A program made the position numbers and the translations under genes. This document shows, piece after piece, positions 44,521 to 58,348 of a DNA stretch of 64,000 nucleotides. The notes below the pieces were generated by a model. That model was not told the DNA's origin. It saw only the letters and a list, made by a program, of their open reading frames with translations, and made no database searches. The stretch comes from Haberlea rhodopensis (lineage: Eukaryota > Streptophyta > Magnoliopsida > Lamiales > Gesneriaceae): NCBI GenBank assembly GCA_907163345.1, contig CAJQUN010000039.1:2984361-3048360 (forward strand), given 5' to 3'. Numbering within the stretch: position 1 is the stretch's first letter; every line of letters begins with the position of its first letter.

Positions 44521-46893
44521 TCACATACCAGAGAATAGTTCCGGGTAGTGTTGCATCATATGCCGTTCCGTCTCCCACGTGGCCTCTTCGACACCCCGAC
44601 GATCCCACTGAACCTTGACCATCGGTATTACCTTGCTTCGAAGTCTGCGATCCTCTCGATCCAGAATTCTGACTGGTCGTTCAACATAGGATACATCTGA
44701 ACTCAACTGAACCTCTGAAGGCTGCAAAACATGAGATGGATCTGGCACATACTTCCTCAACATAGAGACATGGAAGACATCATGTATACCAGACAAAGAC
44801 GGTGGTAGGGCCAAACGGTAAGCCAAAGTACCGATACGCTGCAATACCTCATATGGCCCAACATACCTCGGAGACAACTTCCCGCGCATACCGAAACGAA
44901 CTACACCTCTGAAAGGTGAGATTTTCAGAAAGACATTGTCTCCCACTTGGAATTCCAATGGTCGCCGCCGTTTATTAGCGTAGGTCGCTTGCCTATCCTG
45001 AGCCGCTTTCATTTTCTGACGGATCACTTTGATTTTCTCTTCCATTTCTCGAATCATTTCCGGTCCTCCGACCGCCTTACTAGTCAAGTCCTCCCAGTAC
45101 AACAGTGACCTACAACGTCGACCGTAAAGAGCCTCGAATGGAGCCATCTGAATGCTCGCCTGATAGCGTTATTATAAGAGAACTCCACTAGTGGCACTGA
45201 ATCTTGCCACGGAGTATCAAACTCCAAAACACATGCCCTCAATATGTCCTCAAGCGTCTGTATGGTACGCTCTGTCTGACCATCGGTCTGAGGGTGATAT
45301 GTTGTACTTAGTCTCACCTCCGTACCCAAAGCTGACTGAAGACCTTCCCAAAAATGTGATGTGAACGGTGGGTCTCTGTCAGACACAATCGAGACTGGAA
45401 TCCCATGTAACCTTACCACGTCCCGTACATACAACTGGACCATCTTTAAGTATGTATATGACATGCAATAATGGATGAAGTGAGCCACTTTCGTCAATCT
45501 ATCCACAATCACCCATATCGCATCCAATCCCGAGGCAGTCCTTGGCAAGTGGGTCACGAAGTCCATAGATACGTGTTCCCACTTCCACTCCGGTATCTCT
45601 AAACTCTTCAACTCGCCACTGGGCCTCTGCCTCTCCGCTTTTACTTGCTGGCAAATCAGGCACTTCTTGACAAATGTGATGACGTCTCTTTTCATCCGCC
45701 TCCACCAAAACTGGTCACACAAGTCCTTATACATCTTCCTCCCACCTGGGTGTATGCTAAACTTGCTGCTATGAGCACGATGCAAGATCCCTTGACGTAA
45801 CTCCGGTGCTCTCGGCACCACCCAACGGTTACCAAGTCTCAAGGAACCATCTTCTGCCACTCTGAACTTTGACCACTAACCCAGACGTAAATATGATAAC
45901 CATTTATGCACCTCAACGTCTGTCATCTGAGCTTTCCTGATAGATTCAAAGATGCCCGGCTCTGCTAACAGGGTCGATACATGTACCGGTGATGCATCTA
46001 CATCAAAGTCATATCCCAGATGACAGCAGGAAGTCATCATAGTTGATAACTGAATAACATCCTCCGCGGTATACTTCACTTTTCTACTCAAGGGAACAGC
46101 TGTCAGGTTCGCCTTCCCAGGATGGTACTCTATCTCGCAGTCATAGTCTTTGAGCAAGTCAATCCACCTCATCTGTCTCATATTCAGCTCCGCGGGTGAA
46201 TAGGAATTTCAAGCTCTTATGGTCCGTGTAAATGGTAAAAGAAGTACCATATAGGTAATGACGCCAAATTTTCAAGGCGAAGATAATGGCTGCCAGTTCC
46301 AAATCATGAACTGGGTATCTGGTCTCATGAGGCTTCAACGGCCTCGAAGCATAAGCCACCACGTGCTTATCCTACATCAGAACACAGCCCAAACCCTGCA
46401 GTGATGCATCCGTGTACAAAGCAAACCTCTCATTCTCCGAAGGGATCACCAGGACAGGTGCTGTAGTCAACCGATGCTTCAACTCTTGGAAGCTCTGCTC
46501 ACATGCTTCAGACCATAAAAACGGAACCCCTTTCTGAGTCAACTGCGTCAACAGCTTAGCGATCTTAGAGAAACCCTCAACGAAACGTCGGTAATAACCT
46601 GCTAAACCAAGGAAGCTACGGATCTCGGGCACAGATGTAGGCGCAGACCAATCCATCACTTCCTCCACCTTCCTGGGATCCACAGATATCCCATCACTAA
46701 AGATCACATGCCCCAAAAACACCACGCTGCTCAACCAAAATTCACACTTGCTGAGCTTGGCGTACAACTGATTGTCCCTAAGAATCTGAAGCACTGTTCT
46801 CAAATGATTCTTATGCTCTTCCTCACTCCGAGAGTAGATAAGTATATCGTCAATAAATACTATGATGAACCGATCAAGGTACGGTTGGTTCAT
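44521..46893 (-). pseudogene. Gy1-B pol, truncated inside reverse transcriptase
   Basis: The minus strand carries the RT second half (FIDDILIYSRS, FLGHVI), RNase H (LYTDASLQGLG), the integrase zinc region, the catalytic VSDRDP and DGQTER, and the GPYEVL/chromodomain tail ending at 44521. Breaks: TAG at 46372-46374 and 45876-45878 (both CAG to TAG), one-base losses near 46180 and 45165. The protein begins abruptly at 46893, where the DNA switches to family-L copy F, so gag, protease and the RT start are absent. Protein identity to Gy1-A is high. Confidence 0.9.
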
Positions 46894-49617
46894 ACCGCCG
46901 GATATCTATAGCGATGTTTTATGCTGCTGATTCTATAGCGATGGGTTATACCGCTATGTGCGTAGCACTGGGTTATGCCTCCTACGAGCGATGGGTGCTG
47001 CTTGTGTACCGCAGGGGGACGATGGATACAGGTATTCTGATATCTTGATAGCGATGAGGTATGGCATATTACTTTTGTTATCATTATTGTGAATATTATG
47101 TGTTGTTTTACACCGTCATGTGTTTGACGATGGGATTATGAGTGTCGTATATCGACGGGTATCGTCATATGTTTGACGATGTTATTTGGGATGTTTATGT
47201 GGACGCGTGGCGTCGTCTTGGTGAATAATGCATTCATGTTTATGTATTTGGTTGTATGGTTTGAGTGCCGATAGTGAGCACATGGTAGTGTCTGGGTCAC
47301 TAGTTGACAAGACCATTACGCCGAGCAGATTGCTCGATGGATTATTGGATGCATTGTACAGGTGAGGGTACCGCATCACGTGTTACAGGTAAATATTTTC
47401 GAGTAATGATACCCTCCAGGTATACTCGCTGGATTGGCTAAGGCCAAGTGATTGGTGGTAAGAGTAGTCATTGAGGAAACTACTCGCATGTTGTTGTGAT
47501 ATATGTAGGCACGATAACACCCACCCTGAGGGTGTGGAATAAGTCCTAATGGATTAGGATTGCATCGTAATTGAGCCAGGACACTGGGTTGTCCATTGTG
47601 ATTTGGTGTTTTAGAGATATGTTGGGCGATGACCCATAACTCTAATGGTTTGTACGGTATGGTATACCGGGATGGGGCGTGTGTCACGTTGATAGGTTGG
47701 TATGAGCTTATGGGGCCAACGAATCGTTAGCCAGGTATTGTTGTAGTACTTTAGTGTGCTTGTGATAGGCATTATACTGCTCGTCGGATTCGAGCTGGGT
47801 GAATCGTATGGTGATACGATGAGGGGTTTGGTAGACTTTTGTAGTCTCCTTGTGGCATGATCATTGAGGCAGGGAGTACCTCACGGAGACGTTTATACGT
47901 CAAATGTTTCAAGGGACTTGTTTTGGGACAGCTCAATTTGGTTGGGAGTACCAGCGTGAGTGTCAACGAGTCGTTGTTAGCTCTGGTTGAGCATTCTTGC
48001 ATATGGCATGCAATGGGCGTCACAATGGGCTGTGAGATATAGTTAGTGGGGTGACACTACTATATTGATTTTATCTCTTGGAGAGATTTGGATGGTGCTG
48101 TCATGGAGACAGCTGGTATTGGTTGAGGGTTGATTGTGAATCAACCGGGGTAAGCCCTACTAGTGTTGGACTATGTGATGGCTTCGTACTTCCGGTGAGA
48201 CGTTCGAGGATATGTCTCCGGGGAAATGCTCGGTTTTTGGGAGTACTATGATATTAGTCTAGAGCATCTTTAGGATGAGTATACATGGAGTATACGGGTT
48301 TCAGATTGGTAATAGTTGCAGGGATGCGCTATTCTGAATCAGTCATCTTTTGTTGGTTCCGGGATATGTTTTGATATAAATATATCCAGGTTTTCCGAAC
48401 GGCAGTTCGAAGTTGGAGGGTCATGAGTTCATGGCATTTTCCTTGTGAGGAAGGCGGTATTGTTATACCTATTAGTTGAGTCTTATGGGAGATTCATTGT
48501 TTTGGTTCGTGTGGTGTTGATGTTGATGTTGAAATCACACCCTTTGGTTTTGTTTGTCAACCATCATTCTCCGTGGAGTGAGGATAATCAAGGTTTGACA
48601 GTTGGTTTTGGGACTTGGGTATGACTGGAGATACCCGAGTCTATTGCCTTGAGTATGAATGTTGTGTTGGTGCATGGGCATGTATACCGTGTGTGTATAC
48701 GAATGCCAACTTTATTTTGTTCCTTATTGAACGTCGGATTTATATGCTTGGATGAATGAATCCCCGGCGAGATTGTGGCACCCTGAGATTGGTAATCCCG
48801 ATGGCACGATATATTCTGAGGAATAATCGTGAGGTCCAGTTGACTTCCCCTGAGGAGGGATTATCGTGTTTTGGGACCATGGTAATTTTTGCTGGTTAAT
48901 TCGATAGCCTCCCCATTTTTTTTAGGGTTATTAAATCCAAGGGTAAACACGGGATGGCCAGGATCCGGATTTGGTGAGTGTCGTTGACGGCACAGGTACC
49001 GTGTATGCGTTTGATTTCCTGTTTGTTCTTTTAGAGTTTGAGACCTATGGAGTCTCGATTGTGTATTTTGACCTAGATGTGGTTCTTGGAACTTTCAGAA
49101 GTGAACATCGTATGAGAGGTATTTTGTGCGGATCGGTGGCCGAGAGCTACCGACCCGAGTGGCAAGTGGTGCAACTACTCTTTCGACGGAGTTAGTGTAG
49201 AAAGCGGGAACCGTATTTATTGTAAGTATACGGTTGTATACTAGTGGTTTCCTTCGCAACGATGTGTTGAACATCGTGGGCAAGTGGTGAAGATATCATG
49301 CCATGATATCTATGTCAGAGCTAAGGATGACTGTTTGATTCACAGTCGTTTGATTGATTTGATTTGCAGTCGTGGTAGACTGACTTCTGGGATGACTCTC
49401 ATCGAGGTATGTTCTTGTCTTTGGGGTTTTATGTGGTTTGGGGGTTTGCTCTATTTTAAAGCTTGGTGTGAGATTAGTGTACTCGCGGTTGGTAATTCGA
49501 TTCGGATGTGGTCAAGAATCGAGGTCGTGGTTTTATTTTGGTTGGTGTAGCCTTGGTGTTACGTGGAGTACACCGGTGCAAATTTCAAGGACGAAATTTT
49601 TATTAGTGGGGCATAAT
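46894..49617 (+). mobile_element. Family-L copy F: interior
   Basis: This is the reverse complement relative of the E interior: hairpin words (TATAGCGATGGGTTATACCGCTA), the CGGTATGGTATACCG inverted repeat near 47653, and the block before the purine tract (AAATTTC-AAGGA-CGAAATTT) all match. The upstream end is cut at the junction with Gy1-B. No protein frame of note is present; the frames at 48971-49638 are unconserved. Confidence 0.7.
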
Positions 49618-50427
49618 TGTAATGTCCTGGGTTATTAGTGTTAATCCCGGAGGGTTATTAATCCTTAATGGATTTTTTTTTTGTAGTGGCAATTAGGAAT
49701 TAATTGTGGTTTTGGTCTCCCGAGTTTGTTAAATCAGGCATTTAGGATCGTTGGATCCAAGGGTCGAGATTGTATTCTCAATTTGGTAAAAAACCTATGA
49801 TTTAGGTTTTTGGTGAGAATCGGGATCCGGGATGCATTCGTTGCATGTTGGGAATTTTGGTTATTGGTATGATTTGATCGGAGTGGGTTTTAATTATTTA
49901 ATTAAAACATGACTAATGTGAGTCTTAATGCATAATTGGAAGAGGGGTTTTGAAATGTCATGTTGGACATAATTTTCATACCATACAATTATCTAATACA
50001 TGTTATAAAAATATTAAAAGAACCATTCCCCCTCCTTTACATTCCATCCACCCCATTCTATCACCTTTATGTCTTGACCTTGCCATCACCTCATCCAAAC
50101 CCACCATTTTCGTTCCTCAACATGAAAGGAAGGAGAAAGCTTTGGAAAAGAGCCATTTTCATGATTTCTTGCTAGAATCTTGAAGCTCAAAGGGTAAGTT
50201 ACCAACCTAGCAAAGTTTTGTTGTATATTGGTTGGTTTTGGTGTTGTATCTTGGGGTTCAAGGGGTAGATCTTGTTCTAACATTGTTGTATGTGTTGGGG
50301 GTTAGGTTTTGTAGTGTTTAGATGGTTTTTGGTTGGTTTTATGTTGTAAATTGAAGTGAGTTTGAGTTATAGGTGACTTGGTGTTGAAAGGAGCTCGTTC
50401 TTGGAGGTTTCTCGCGTTTACAGGGCT

Positions 50428-50578
50428 GCTCGATCGATCCGAAAATATTTTCAATCGATCGAGCATGGCAGAATGTTTTTAGTGGCTTTGGAACAGTGGA
50501 CCGATCGATCAGTATTTTGACCGATCGATCGAAGGGTGGTTCTCGATCGATCGAGATGAAATTTCGATCGATCGAGAT
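50428..50578. repeat. GATCGATC palindrome cluster in LTR F
   Basis: Six sites share the core CGATCGAT with other flanks: two CTCGATCGATCGAG-type near 50541 and 50564 (the second begins TTCG), two ACCGATCGATC-type near 50500 and 50520, and two imperfect sites near 50429 and 50453. The core equals that of D and Gy1, but the outer bases are CT/AG or CC rather than GC/GC. Confidence 0.85.
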
Positions 50579-51463
50579 GGCCAGTATGTTGGTGCCCCTT
50601 TTGTTGTTTCTTGGCTCTTTTTGGGTCTTGCATGCTTTGCCCCGGGTTATTTTAAAAGGTTAATTATCATGGATTGACAATATTTTTGGGGTATTATGCA
50701 TGCTTAGCCGGGAACTTTTATAATTTGGTTATCGTCATGGATTGACGATACGATTTGGTGTTGTGATCGTACTAGGGCACGTAATTGCATGCCTATGTTT
50801 AATTGTGAAATATTTATGTGTTTTAGCACATGTTTCTCGGGGCATGGAACTCAAGCCAGGCTTGACATGGACTACGGAATTCTAAGGTACGTATGACGTA
50901 CGAGCATAGCCTATTATAATGTTGCAACTGTAAAATGCATGGTATGTGATATTTGCATTAAATGGGCATTGGAACACATGGTGTGTGATAATTGCATTAT
51001 ATGGACATTGAAATATGTGGCACGTGGTAATTGCATCGAATAGGTATTGAAATGCATGGTGCATGATACTTGCTATAAATGGATAATGATTTGCACGGTA
51101 AATGGTATTTGCGTCAAATGGATTATACATTGGGAACCATATGGTGCCGCTATTGAGCGAGCAATGATTTGGGATGTTGTCGCCGTTGAGCGACCATCGG
51201 TTATGACGCCGCTATTGTTGAGCGTGCGCGGGGTTTAGAATGTCGCTATTGTAGAGCGAGCAATGAAATAGGAACATCGAATCATTGGTTAGATATATGT
51301 GAGATCTACGGTATTTTATATAATGATTTTACCATATTGATTATGGAACTGGCATAATAGAACGGTATTAGTTAATCTACGTGGCAATTAACTGGCTTTG
51401 GGAATTTGACGAGTTTGATTGTTTTGAGAATAGGGACAATACAGGGGATCCCGGATGAGGGTG

Positions 51464-53468
51464 TGTGATGTCCCCGAAATGATTAATTACATTTAAGGCA
51501 TTGATTATGTTCATATGATTAATTATGTGGATAATTGATTTATGTGTTGGAATTAATTATCATGTGGAAATGCGTGGTCACATGTGGGCTTGGCCCGGTG
51601 GAGCATTTTAGGGTGCGTGGTATGCATGTTGAGTAATTGGGCATTTTAATGGCTTACATGTGTTGGTAGTCAATTATTTAGTGAAACATGCATTTATTTG
51701 GGATTTTGGTGCATGGTGGTGTAATGCTTTTAAAATACCATGTTGGGGTATAAATACAACATACAAATTGTAGGGGTACAAGTTTAATTAAAAGGGTTTT
51801 TAACCCTTTACCCCACCACTTTACTTCACCTTATCTCTTTCCACTCTAAATCCCCAAAATCTTTTCACAAACCCTTTTCCCCCTCATTTTCGATTTTGGC
51901 TCAAAGGTGGGAAGGAAGTTCTTGCAAAAGCTTCACTCTTGTGATTCTTGGTAAGATTTGAGACCTAGGAAGGGTATATATACCATCCTTTGTTGTTTTG
52001 AAGTGTTTGTGTTGAGTTTGGAATGATTTTGAAATGGGTTTGTTTGGGTTAGTGTGATTTTTGGTGGTATGTTAGATTTTTGGTGTTTTGATGATGTTTG
52101 ATGAAGGTTTTTAGTGTTTTTGTGTTTTGAGTTTGTTGGTATAAGTGTTGTGGGGGTTGGGAAGAAATTTTGGTACAAAAATGGTGAAAATCGCGACTTC
52201 TGGTTGTGGCGATCGATTGCTACAAATGCAGCGATCGATCGCTGAGGGGCAGTGGGCAAATCAAGTGTAGGCGATCGATCGCCTTAAATGGCGCGATCGA
52301 TCGCCGAGGGTCAGTAGCTTTTTAACGCAACAGGCGATCGATCGCCTCAATTGGAGCGATCGATTGCCGTAAGGCAAAAAGTGAGGCGATCGATCGCCTC
52401 GTGTAGCGATCGATCGCCACTGTTTAAAAGTTGGAAAATGATGAATTTTGATGAATTTTTGGTATTTGACTATTATTTAGCTTCTAATATCGATTTGTAT
52501 GGTTGTGTAGAACCATTCCAGGTACCAACGACGTCAAGGAGATAAAGTTATACAACTTCTCCACTTTTGAAACTAAGGTACGTAGTGAGACGTACGAGCA
52601 TCGGACGGTAAAAAGTGTCACACCTTTGATTATGTATATCGTGGATAGTGAATCCTTACATGTGATGTTATATGTGAAATGATTATGATATAATGTGATA
52701 ATGGAATCAACTGTTGTGTTTGATTAATGTGGTGGAATTGATGAATGTTCCGGTAGCCTTTATCTCCGAGCGAGGGAGGTACTTGCCGCTGTCATATGAA
52801 GCGATGTTAGTATGATATTTGCCGCTGTCATGTCTAAGTGAGGTAACATGCCGCTATCATTGTCGAAGCGAGGGATATCATATGATGCCGCTATATGTCG
52901 AAGCGAGGGGTCCTAAAATTCCGCTGTTGTATTGGGACCGGAACAGTCACAATTCTAAGTGATTAATGTGGAATATGGTGATTATAATTGAAACGTGGTA
53001 TCGATCACTATGTTGTGAACTAATGATTTTGTGCATGAGTTTATGAAACAGGAACAACAATGATAATGTGCTAATGTGGTAAATCAGGGAGCATATTTAT
53101 TAATCGTCTCATGCGCTTATTTATATTATTATGTTGAATTGTGTTAAACGGTGATGTATATGCTCATGGTGGGTTGTTCCTGTAGGTACATCTTTTGACT
53201 TGGAGGGCTATGGGCCGGGTTGAGGCAGTGAGCTTCGAGGAGCCTTGTGATTTAGGATACAGGATTTTGTATAGTCTCTACTCTAGAGTAGTGTAAATCT
53301 ATATTGTTAACATTCATTGATGGAATGTAATTAATTAACTCATAGAATTTTAATTTGGCCTATAATCCTGTTAAGCTCAAGGCTACAGCCGGAACCATAA
53401 CTTATCTTTAATGCATGTTTAACCCTATTTATGTCTTGATTTCACTGTTAAGGTAGAGAGGCCTTACA
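51464..53468 (+). mobile_element. Gy1 solo LTR with TSD GGGTG
   Basis: A complete 2005-bp LTR starts TGTGATGTCCCCG and ends GGCCTTACA. GGGTG stands on both sides (51459-51463, 53469-53473), and family-L LTR sequence continues across. No interior is present, so it is a solo LTR left by recombination. Confidence 0.95.
52208..52419. repeat. GATCGATC palindrome cluster in solo LTR
   Basis: Eight sites occur, six of them perfect GCGATCGATCGC and two GCGATCGATTGC. One reads AGGCGATCGATCGCCT, a 16-bp palindrome. Confidence 0.9.
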
Positions 53469-54132
53469 GGGTGTTACCATCCAGGGAGTATCATTTAAAT
53501 TATGGCATTTACGTTCTGTAAATTATGAATTGTAATATTATGATTATTGGATTGGTGGTATTGGTATGCTCACCCCGTGTGAGGGCTGTCTCTGTTGGGG
53601 CATGTGTTACAGGTGTAGCAGCAGCTTTGGAGTTGAACTCGGGCTGTTGATTTGAGGTACTTCCAGGATCGAGGTACCAGAGCTGGTTGAATAAGTGCAT
53701 AGATCCAGAGTTGAGATCGAACTGCGCTTGGGAGGTGCTTCCAGGATTGAAGTGCAAGTAACGGTACCCGGTAGAGTCTTTTATACATTAGATACACGCG
53801 TGTTCATTGGGTGCTCTTATGTGAGTACATTTTACGTGTATATGGAATGTATAAATGGGCTACGGCTCTTCTCGATTCATTTATGGTTTGCATGCAATTA
53901 AATACGAAATTGCTAAATGAACTAAGAGCATGTTAGTGTATTATGAGGGTGCATGTTATATGAATAATCTTGGTTGGGGAATTTGAATATTATGTGGATT
54001 GAATGCAAGAAATTTTCTGGATAGCATATGGTGTTGCACTTGCATATGGTTTTCCCCATGATAGTATGATTATATGCACTAATGGTATGGCTTAATACAC
54101 TAATAACGGGTTAAGGCACGGGGGTCCTTACA

Positions 54133-54408
54133 GTTAGACTGTTCAAAAGAGCTCGACCCTTAACATTAACCTTCGTAGACGGTTCCGGTTACGGTTACGG
54201 TCGACCCTTGTATTTTAAAGAAAGTTAAATTTAGATTATGAGATTTTAATAAAATAAAGAGTTTGGACATATTTTTTCTAAATAATGATCGTAAAATATA
54301 AGAAAATACAGTTAAACTTTAATAAATATATAGATGTGGATTGAGAAAATCATATTAATCTAGCATATATTAAATTTTCTGTAAATTTACTGTAATGAAG
54401 AAATAATA
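54133..54408. other. AT-rich spacer with GGTTACGG words
   Basis: No gene is seen. The block GACGGTTCCGGTTACGGTTACGG (first 20 bases at about 54178-54197) resembles the CCGGTT-type vocabulary of the hAT-related repeats. The rest is AT-rich. Confidence 0.4.
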
Positions 54409-55157
54409 TGTGATGTCCCCGAAATGATTAATTGCAATTAAGGCATTAATTATGTTTATGTGATTAATTATGTGAATAATTGATTTACGTGTTGAAATTA
54501 ATTATCATGTTGAAATGCTTAGCCACATGATAGACGTGATCCGGGGTTGCATTTCAGGGTACATGTTATGCATGCTAGAAGATGAGGTGTTAACATGATT
54601 TAACTATGTTGATGGTTAATTATGAGGAAAGCATGATTTAGTGGAAGTTTAATGCATTTTTGTAAATGCTTTTAAAATACCATGTTGGGGTGTTTTATAC
54701 ATCATGTTAACTTTGGGGTATAATTTTAATATTAACCTTATAACCCCCTTTTCCCTCTATACCCACTTACTTTACCAATCACTTTTAAAATCCCCAATTC
54801 ATTCCTCAACCCTAACCCATCTCCCATTTTCGAAATTCACCAAGGAAGGAAGAAGAAAGCTTCACAAAAACTTTGTTTGTGTGATCTTTGTTAGGATTTG
54901 GAGCCTACAAGAGGTATGGAACCATTCCTAAAAGTTTTATGATGTTCGGTGTTGAAATGGGTTGATTTTGAAGTAGATTATGTGGGTTGTTTTGGGGTAT
55001 GTGTTATACATGTTTGGGGTATGATTTTTGAAGTGTTTTATGTGGGTTTTAGTGGGTTATGATGTTATTGTTATTGTTGGGAAGTTTGGTTTTGAAAGGT
55101 ATGAAGATAAGCTTGGAAAATGCACATAAAAATGGTGAAATCGCGACCACTGGTTGT

Positions 55158-55395
55158 GGCGATCGATCGCTACAAATGTGTGGCGATCGATCGCTACAAA
55201 TGCAGCGATCGATCGCCGAGAGGCAGTACGCGAAAATAAGGTTAGGCGATCGATCGACTCAAATGGCGCGATCGATCGCCAACGTCCAGTAGCGGAATGA
55301 GCATCAAGGCGATCGATCGCCTCATTTTAAGCGATCGATCGCCGCTATGTGAAAAATCTGGCGATCGATCGCCATGTTTTGAGCGATCGATCGCC
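55158..55395. repeat. GATCGATC palindrome cluster in second solo LTR
   Basis: Nine sites lie at about 55159, 55182, 55205, 55246, 55268, 55309, 55331, 55361 and 55383. Eight are perfect GCGATCGATCGC; the one at 55246 ends GA. Confidence 0.9.
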
Positions 55396-55679
55396 ACTGC
55401 TCAAAAGTTGGAAAATGATGATTTTTGTTGAATTTTTGGTATTTGGCTATTGTTTAGTTTCTAATATTGATTTGTGTGGTTGTGTAGAACCACCCCAGGT
55501 GCCAACAACATCGAGGAGATAAAGTTCTACAACTTCTCCATTTTTTGGAATTAAGGTACGTAAGAGACGTACGGGCATCGGACGGTAAACCATACTCCTA
55601 TATTATGATCATACTATGATTGTATAAGAATTTACGATGCTATGATGATGTGTATGATGAATAAAGATGATAAGATACT

Positions 55680-58133
55680 TGTGAGGGCCCGATCCTAATG
55701 TGGTGTTTAATTAACACATAATGATTAATTTACGTAAACAGCGGAAGATTTATTTCAAAGGTCTTATCAAATGGCCCTAAAATTTTTTCGCTTTTAGGTG
55801 ATACATATATAGTGATACTGAAAATACGTAATTCCAGTTTCCAATTTAACACGTTGAGCATAACATCCATATCAAGTATAAATCAACCAGTAGTAGAATA
55901 CTTAAAATACAGATACTCGGGGCATATCCCGGTAATTCAAAACATAATTAAAAATATTCTAACAACTACTGGGACTCAAAATAAAACATAAACCTGAGCT
56001 CGCTCTCAAAGAGCTCTGGTATCTCTCGATGCGTCGCTGTAAGTATCGTCTCCATGTCCTCCTGTAAAGCCTGTCATGTCCGAACAACAAAAGACATGAC
56101 AGCCCCCACAAAGGGGGTCAGTACCCCAGTACGAGAAATAAATAAATCATGTCAAATGACAAAGTATCATGCAATGCATACCATGTATGAATGCGATGTA
56201 TGAATGGGTACAAGGAATCGAATATCAAGATACCAAAATCGGAGTCCAAAGGAAGGTATCATCAAATCATCAAAGCTCGAGCAGAGGGTGACAGTATACG
56301 TACATTGCGCTAGGAAAACTCATCCTATGTACGTTACTGCATCCAGCCCTCGTGTCTAGGTCCGGTCGCACCTGCACGTGACTACAGTTACTACCTATAC
56401 TGCCTGTCATCGCCATGCTCGTCGTACCCGACACTCAGAGTAAGTCAACTCAGTCAAATCATGGATATCAAAGGAATGATAGATCAATATGATATGCCCA
56501 TGAATCATTTATGCATCAAATGACATATGCAACTCAATATATCATGCAATCTCATGTGAAAGTATATACAAATCATGTAATTTCACATATCATGTAATCC
56601 AAGATATTCATCATGTCATGTAGTCACATAAGAATCATATAGTGACAATAAGTCATATAAATCAAATAATGACATATAAGGCCATACATTAGCATCATTA
56701 CACGTCTTTGCCAGACGTCATGATAAAACTCATTTCAACGTACCTCAAACCGTTAGCTAATTACCAAGTGATCCTCGACTCAATCTTAGGATTAATAAAC
56801 CTGGCCATAACAGTTCCAAATACAACATAATGTCACATACTAGCCTTAAACATATCAAATAAAACTCAAACTTAGACCCAAAACCAATTCTCTAAATTTC
56901 AGCCCGCGCAACCGTAGAGATCGGCTCATAACTTGTTCGATACTTAATAAAATCACATGGGTCCAATTTATTTTCAAAGCTAACTCAAAAATGAACATTT
57001 CATCAGTTCAACTCATCTTCAAATTCGTTCATTTAGCCTAGGTAAAATGGCCAAGAACAATCTGCTAGAAAAACAGGACAATTCACCAAATTTCAGCCTG
57101 ACCCAGTTTTGTATAAAAATCATAATCAATTCATATGATGTCCAAATGACTTCTGGCCAGTGGTAAAATCACGAAAACTCAATGTTCTACAGTTCATATT
57201 TGAAGTCCATAAGCTAGATCACTCATCTTGAGGCACATGCAAAGCAAAGTATGCCAGATTTTAAAAATACTCATCTTCTATTTTGACAGAGTGAGCGGTT
57301 TTATGGAAACGTTCATATCTTACACACGGAAACTCCATATCATGTAAGGCCAGTTTCTAATGCAAGATAACTCAAAGTTTTACAACTTTTATTCAGACAC
57401 CAAGGTCAAAATCGTAGCACATTTTGCCCAGATTTACCATGAACACACTGCATATGCAACCCGCCTACATGCATGTCCCAGATTGTGCACCTTGTGGTAA
57501 AAACATCATAACTCACTCATTTTAAGTCCAAATCATCTCATATTTTAACCACAGAACGAAAACACATATATCTATAACGTTTACTTGAGGCTCAAAGTCA
57601 GAATCGGAAGTTAGGTAAATCGAAATTCCGGAGCTACCTACTGCATGCAACAACATTTCTGCAGATTCTGTTTTGACAAAATGACACCAACAAATTTCGT
57701 GTCTCCTCCTAAATTTCGACCCTTAATCCTACATTCAAGTTTATAAAACTCAAAAATGATGATTTACCTTCATTTATCTTCAATATTTGAAGCTTTAACA
57801 CCACCAAAAACGTCCTACACTTCTGAAGTTTCGCCTAAACTTTCTGTTTCTGCTGCACTATTTTCTTTCCTCTTCTCTTGTTTCTTCTTCTTGCAATTTC
57901 GAATTCCTAGTGATTGTTTCTCACCAAATCTTTGATTGCATGAGTTTTTCAGATTATATTTGAAGGTTTGAAGAAGAAACCAGCAAGAAAAGATGGAGGA
58001 GAAAAAAGAAAAATAGGATGGAAAAAATGGGAAGTGAAAATCGATGGTTATATGTTGGTGGCCAAAGTATATTTAATTGTGTGTGTGGTGTATTACACCA
58101 TACCAATATAATATTTATATTAAATATATAATA

Positions 58134-58173
<40 letters not shown>

Positions 58174-58343
58174 GATACCGTTCGAACATGATATGTCGTA
58201 GACCATAACACATTTAATCGCAATCTACGCTCTAATCTTCCGGATTTTCTCGAAATTTCACATACTTGTTTAATACCTTCAATTCCAGTTATTCAATTCT
58301 TAATTAATTAATCATCCGGGTTGATTAGCAATGGGGCCTTACA
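55680..58343. mobile_element. Solo LTR of another gypsy family, TSD ATACT
   Basis: The 2664-bp block starts TGTGAGGGCCCG and ends GGGGCCTTACA. ATACT flanks it at 55675-55679 and 58344-58348, and the minisatellite of the host LTR resumes on the right. A (TA)n run lies at about 58136-58170. It has no palindrome cluster. Orientation is uncertain; its end words resemble those of Gy1. Confidence 0.9.
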
Positions 58344-58348
58344 ATACT

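Larger units (their letters stand above)
49618..54132 (+). mobile_element. Family-L copy F: 3' LTR with nested solo LTR
   Basis: The LTR starts TGTAATGTCCTGGG (family TGTGATG) and ends GGGGGTCCTTACA. Without the Gy1 solo LTR (51464-53468 and one target copy) it is about 2.5 kb, the family length. A splice-donor-like GGGTAAGTTA lies near 50192, upstream of the palindrome cluster. Confidence 0.8.
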
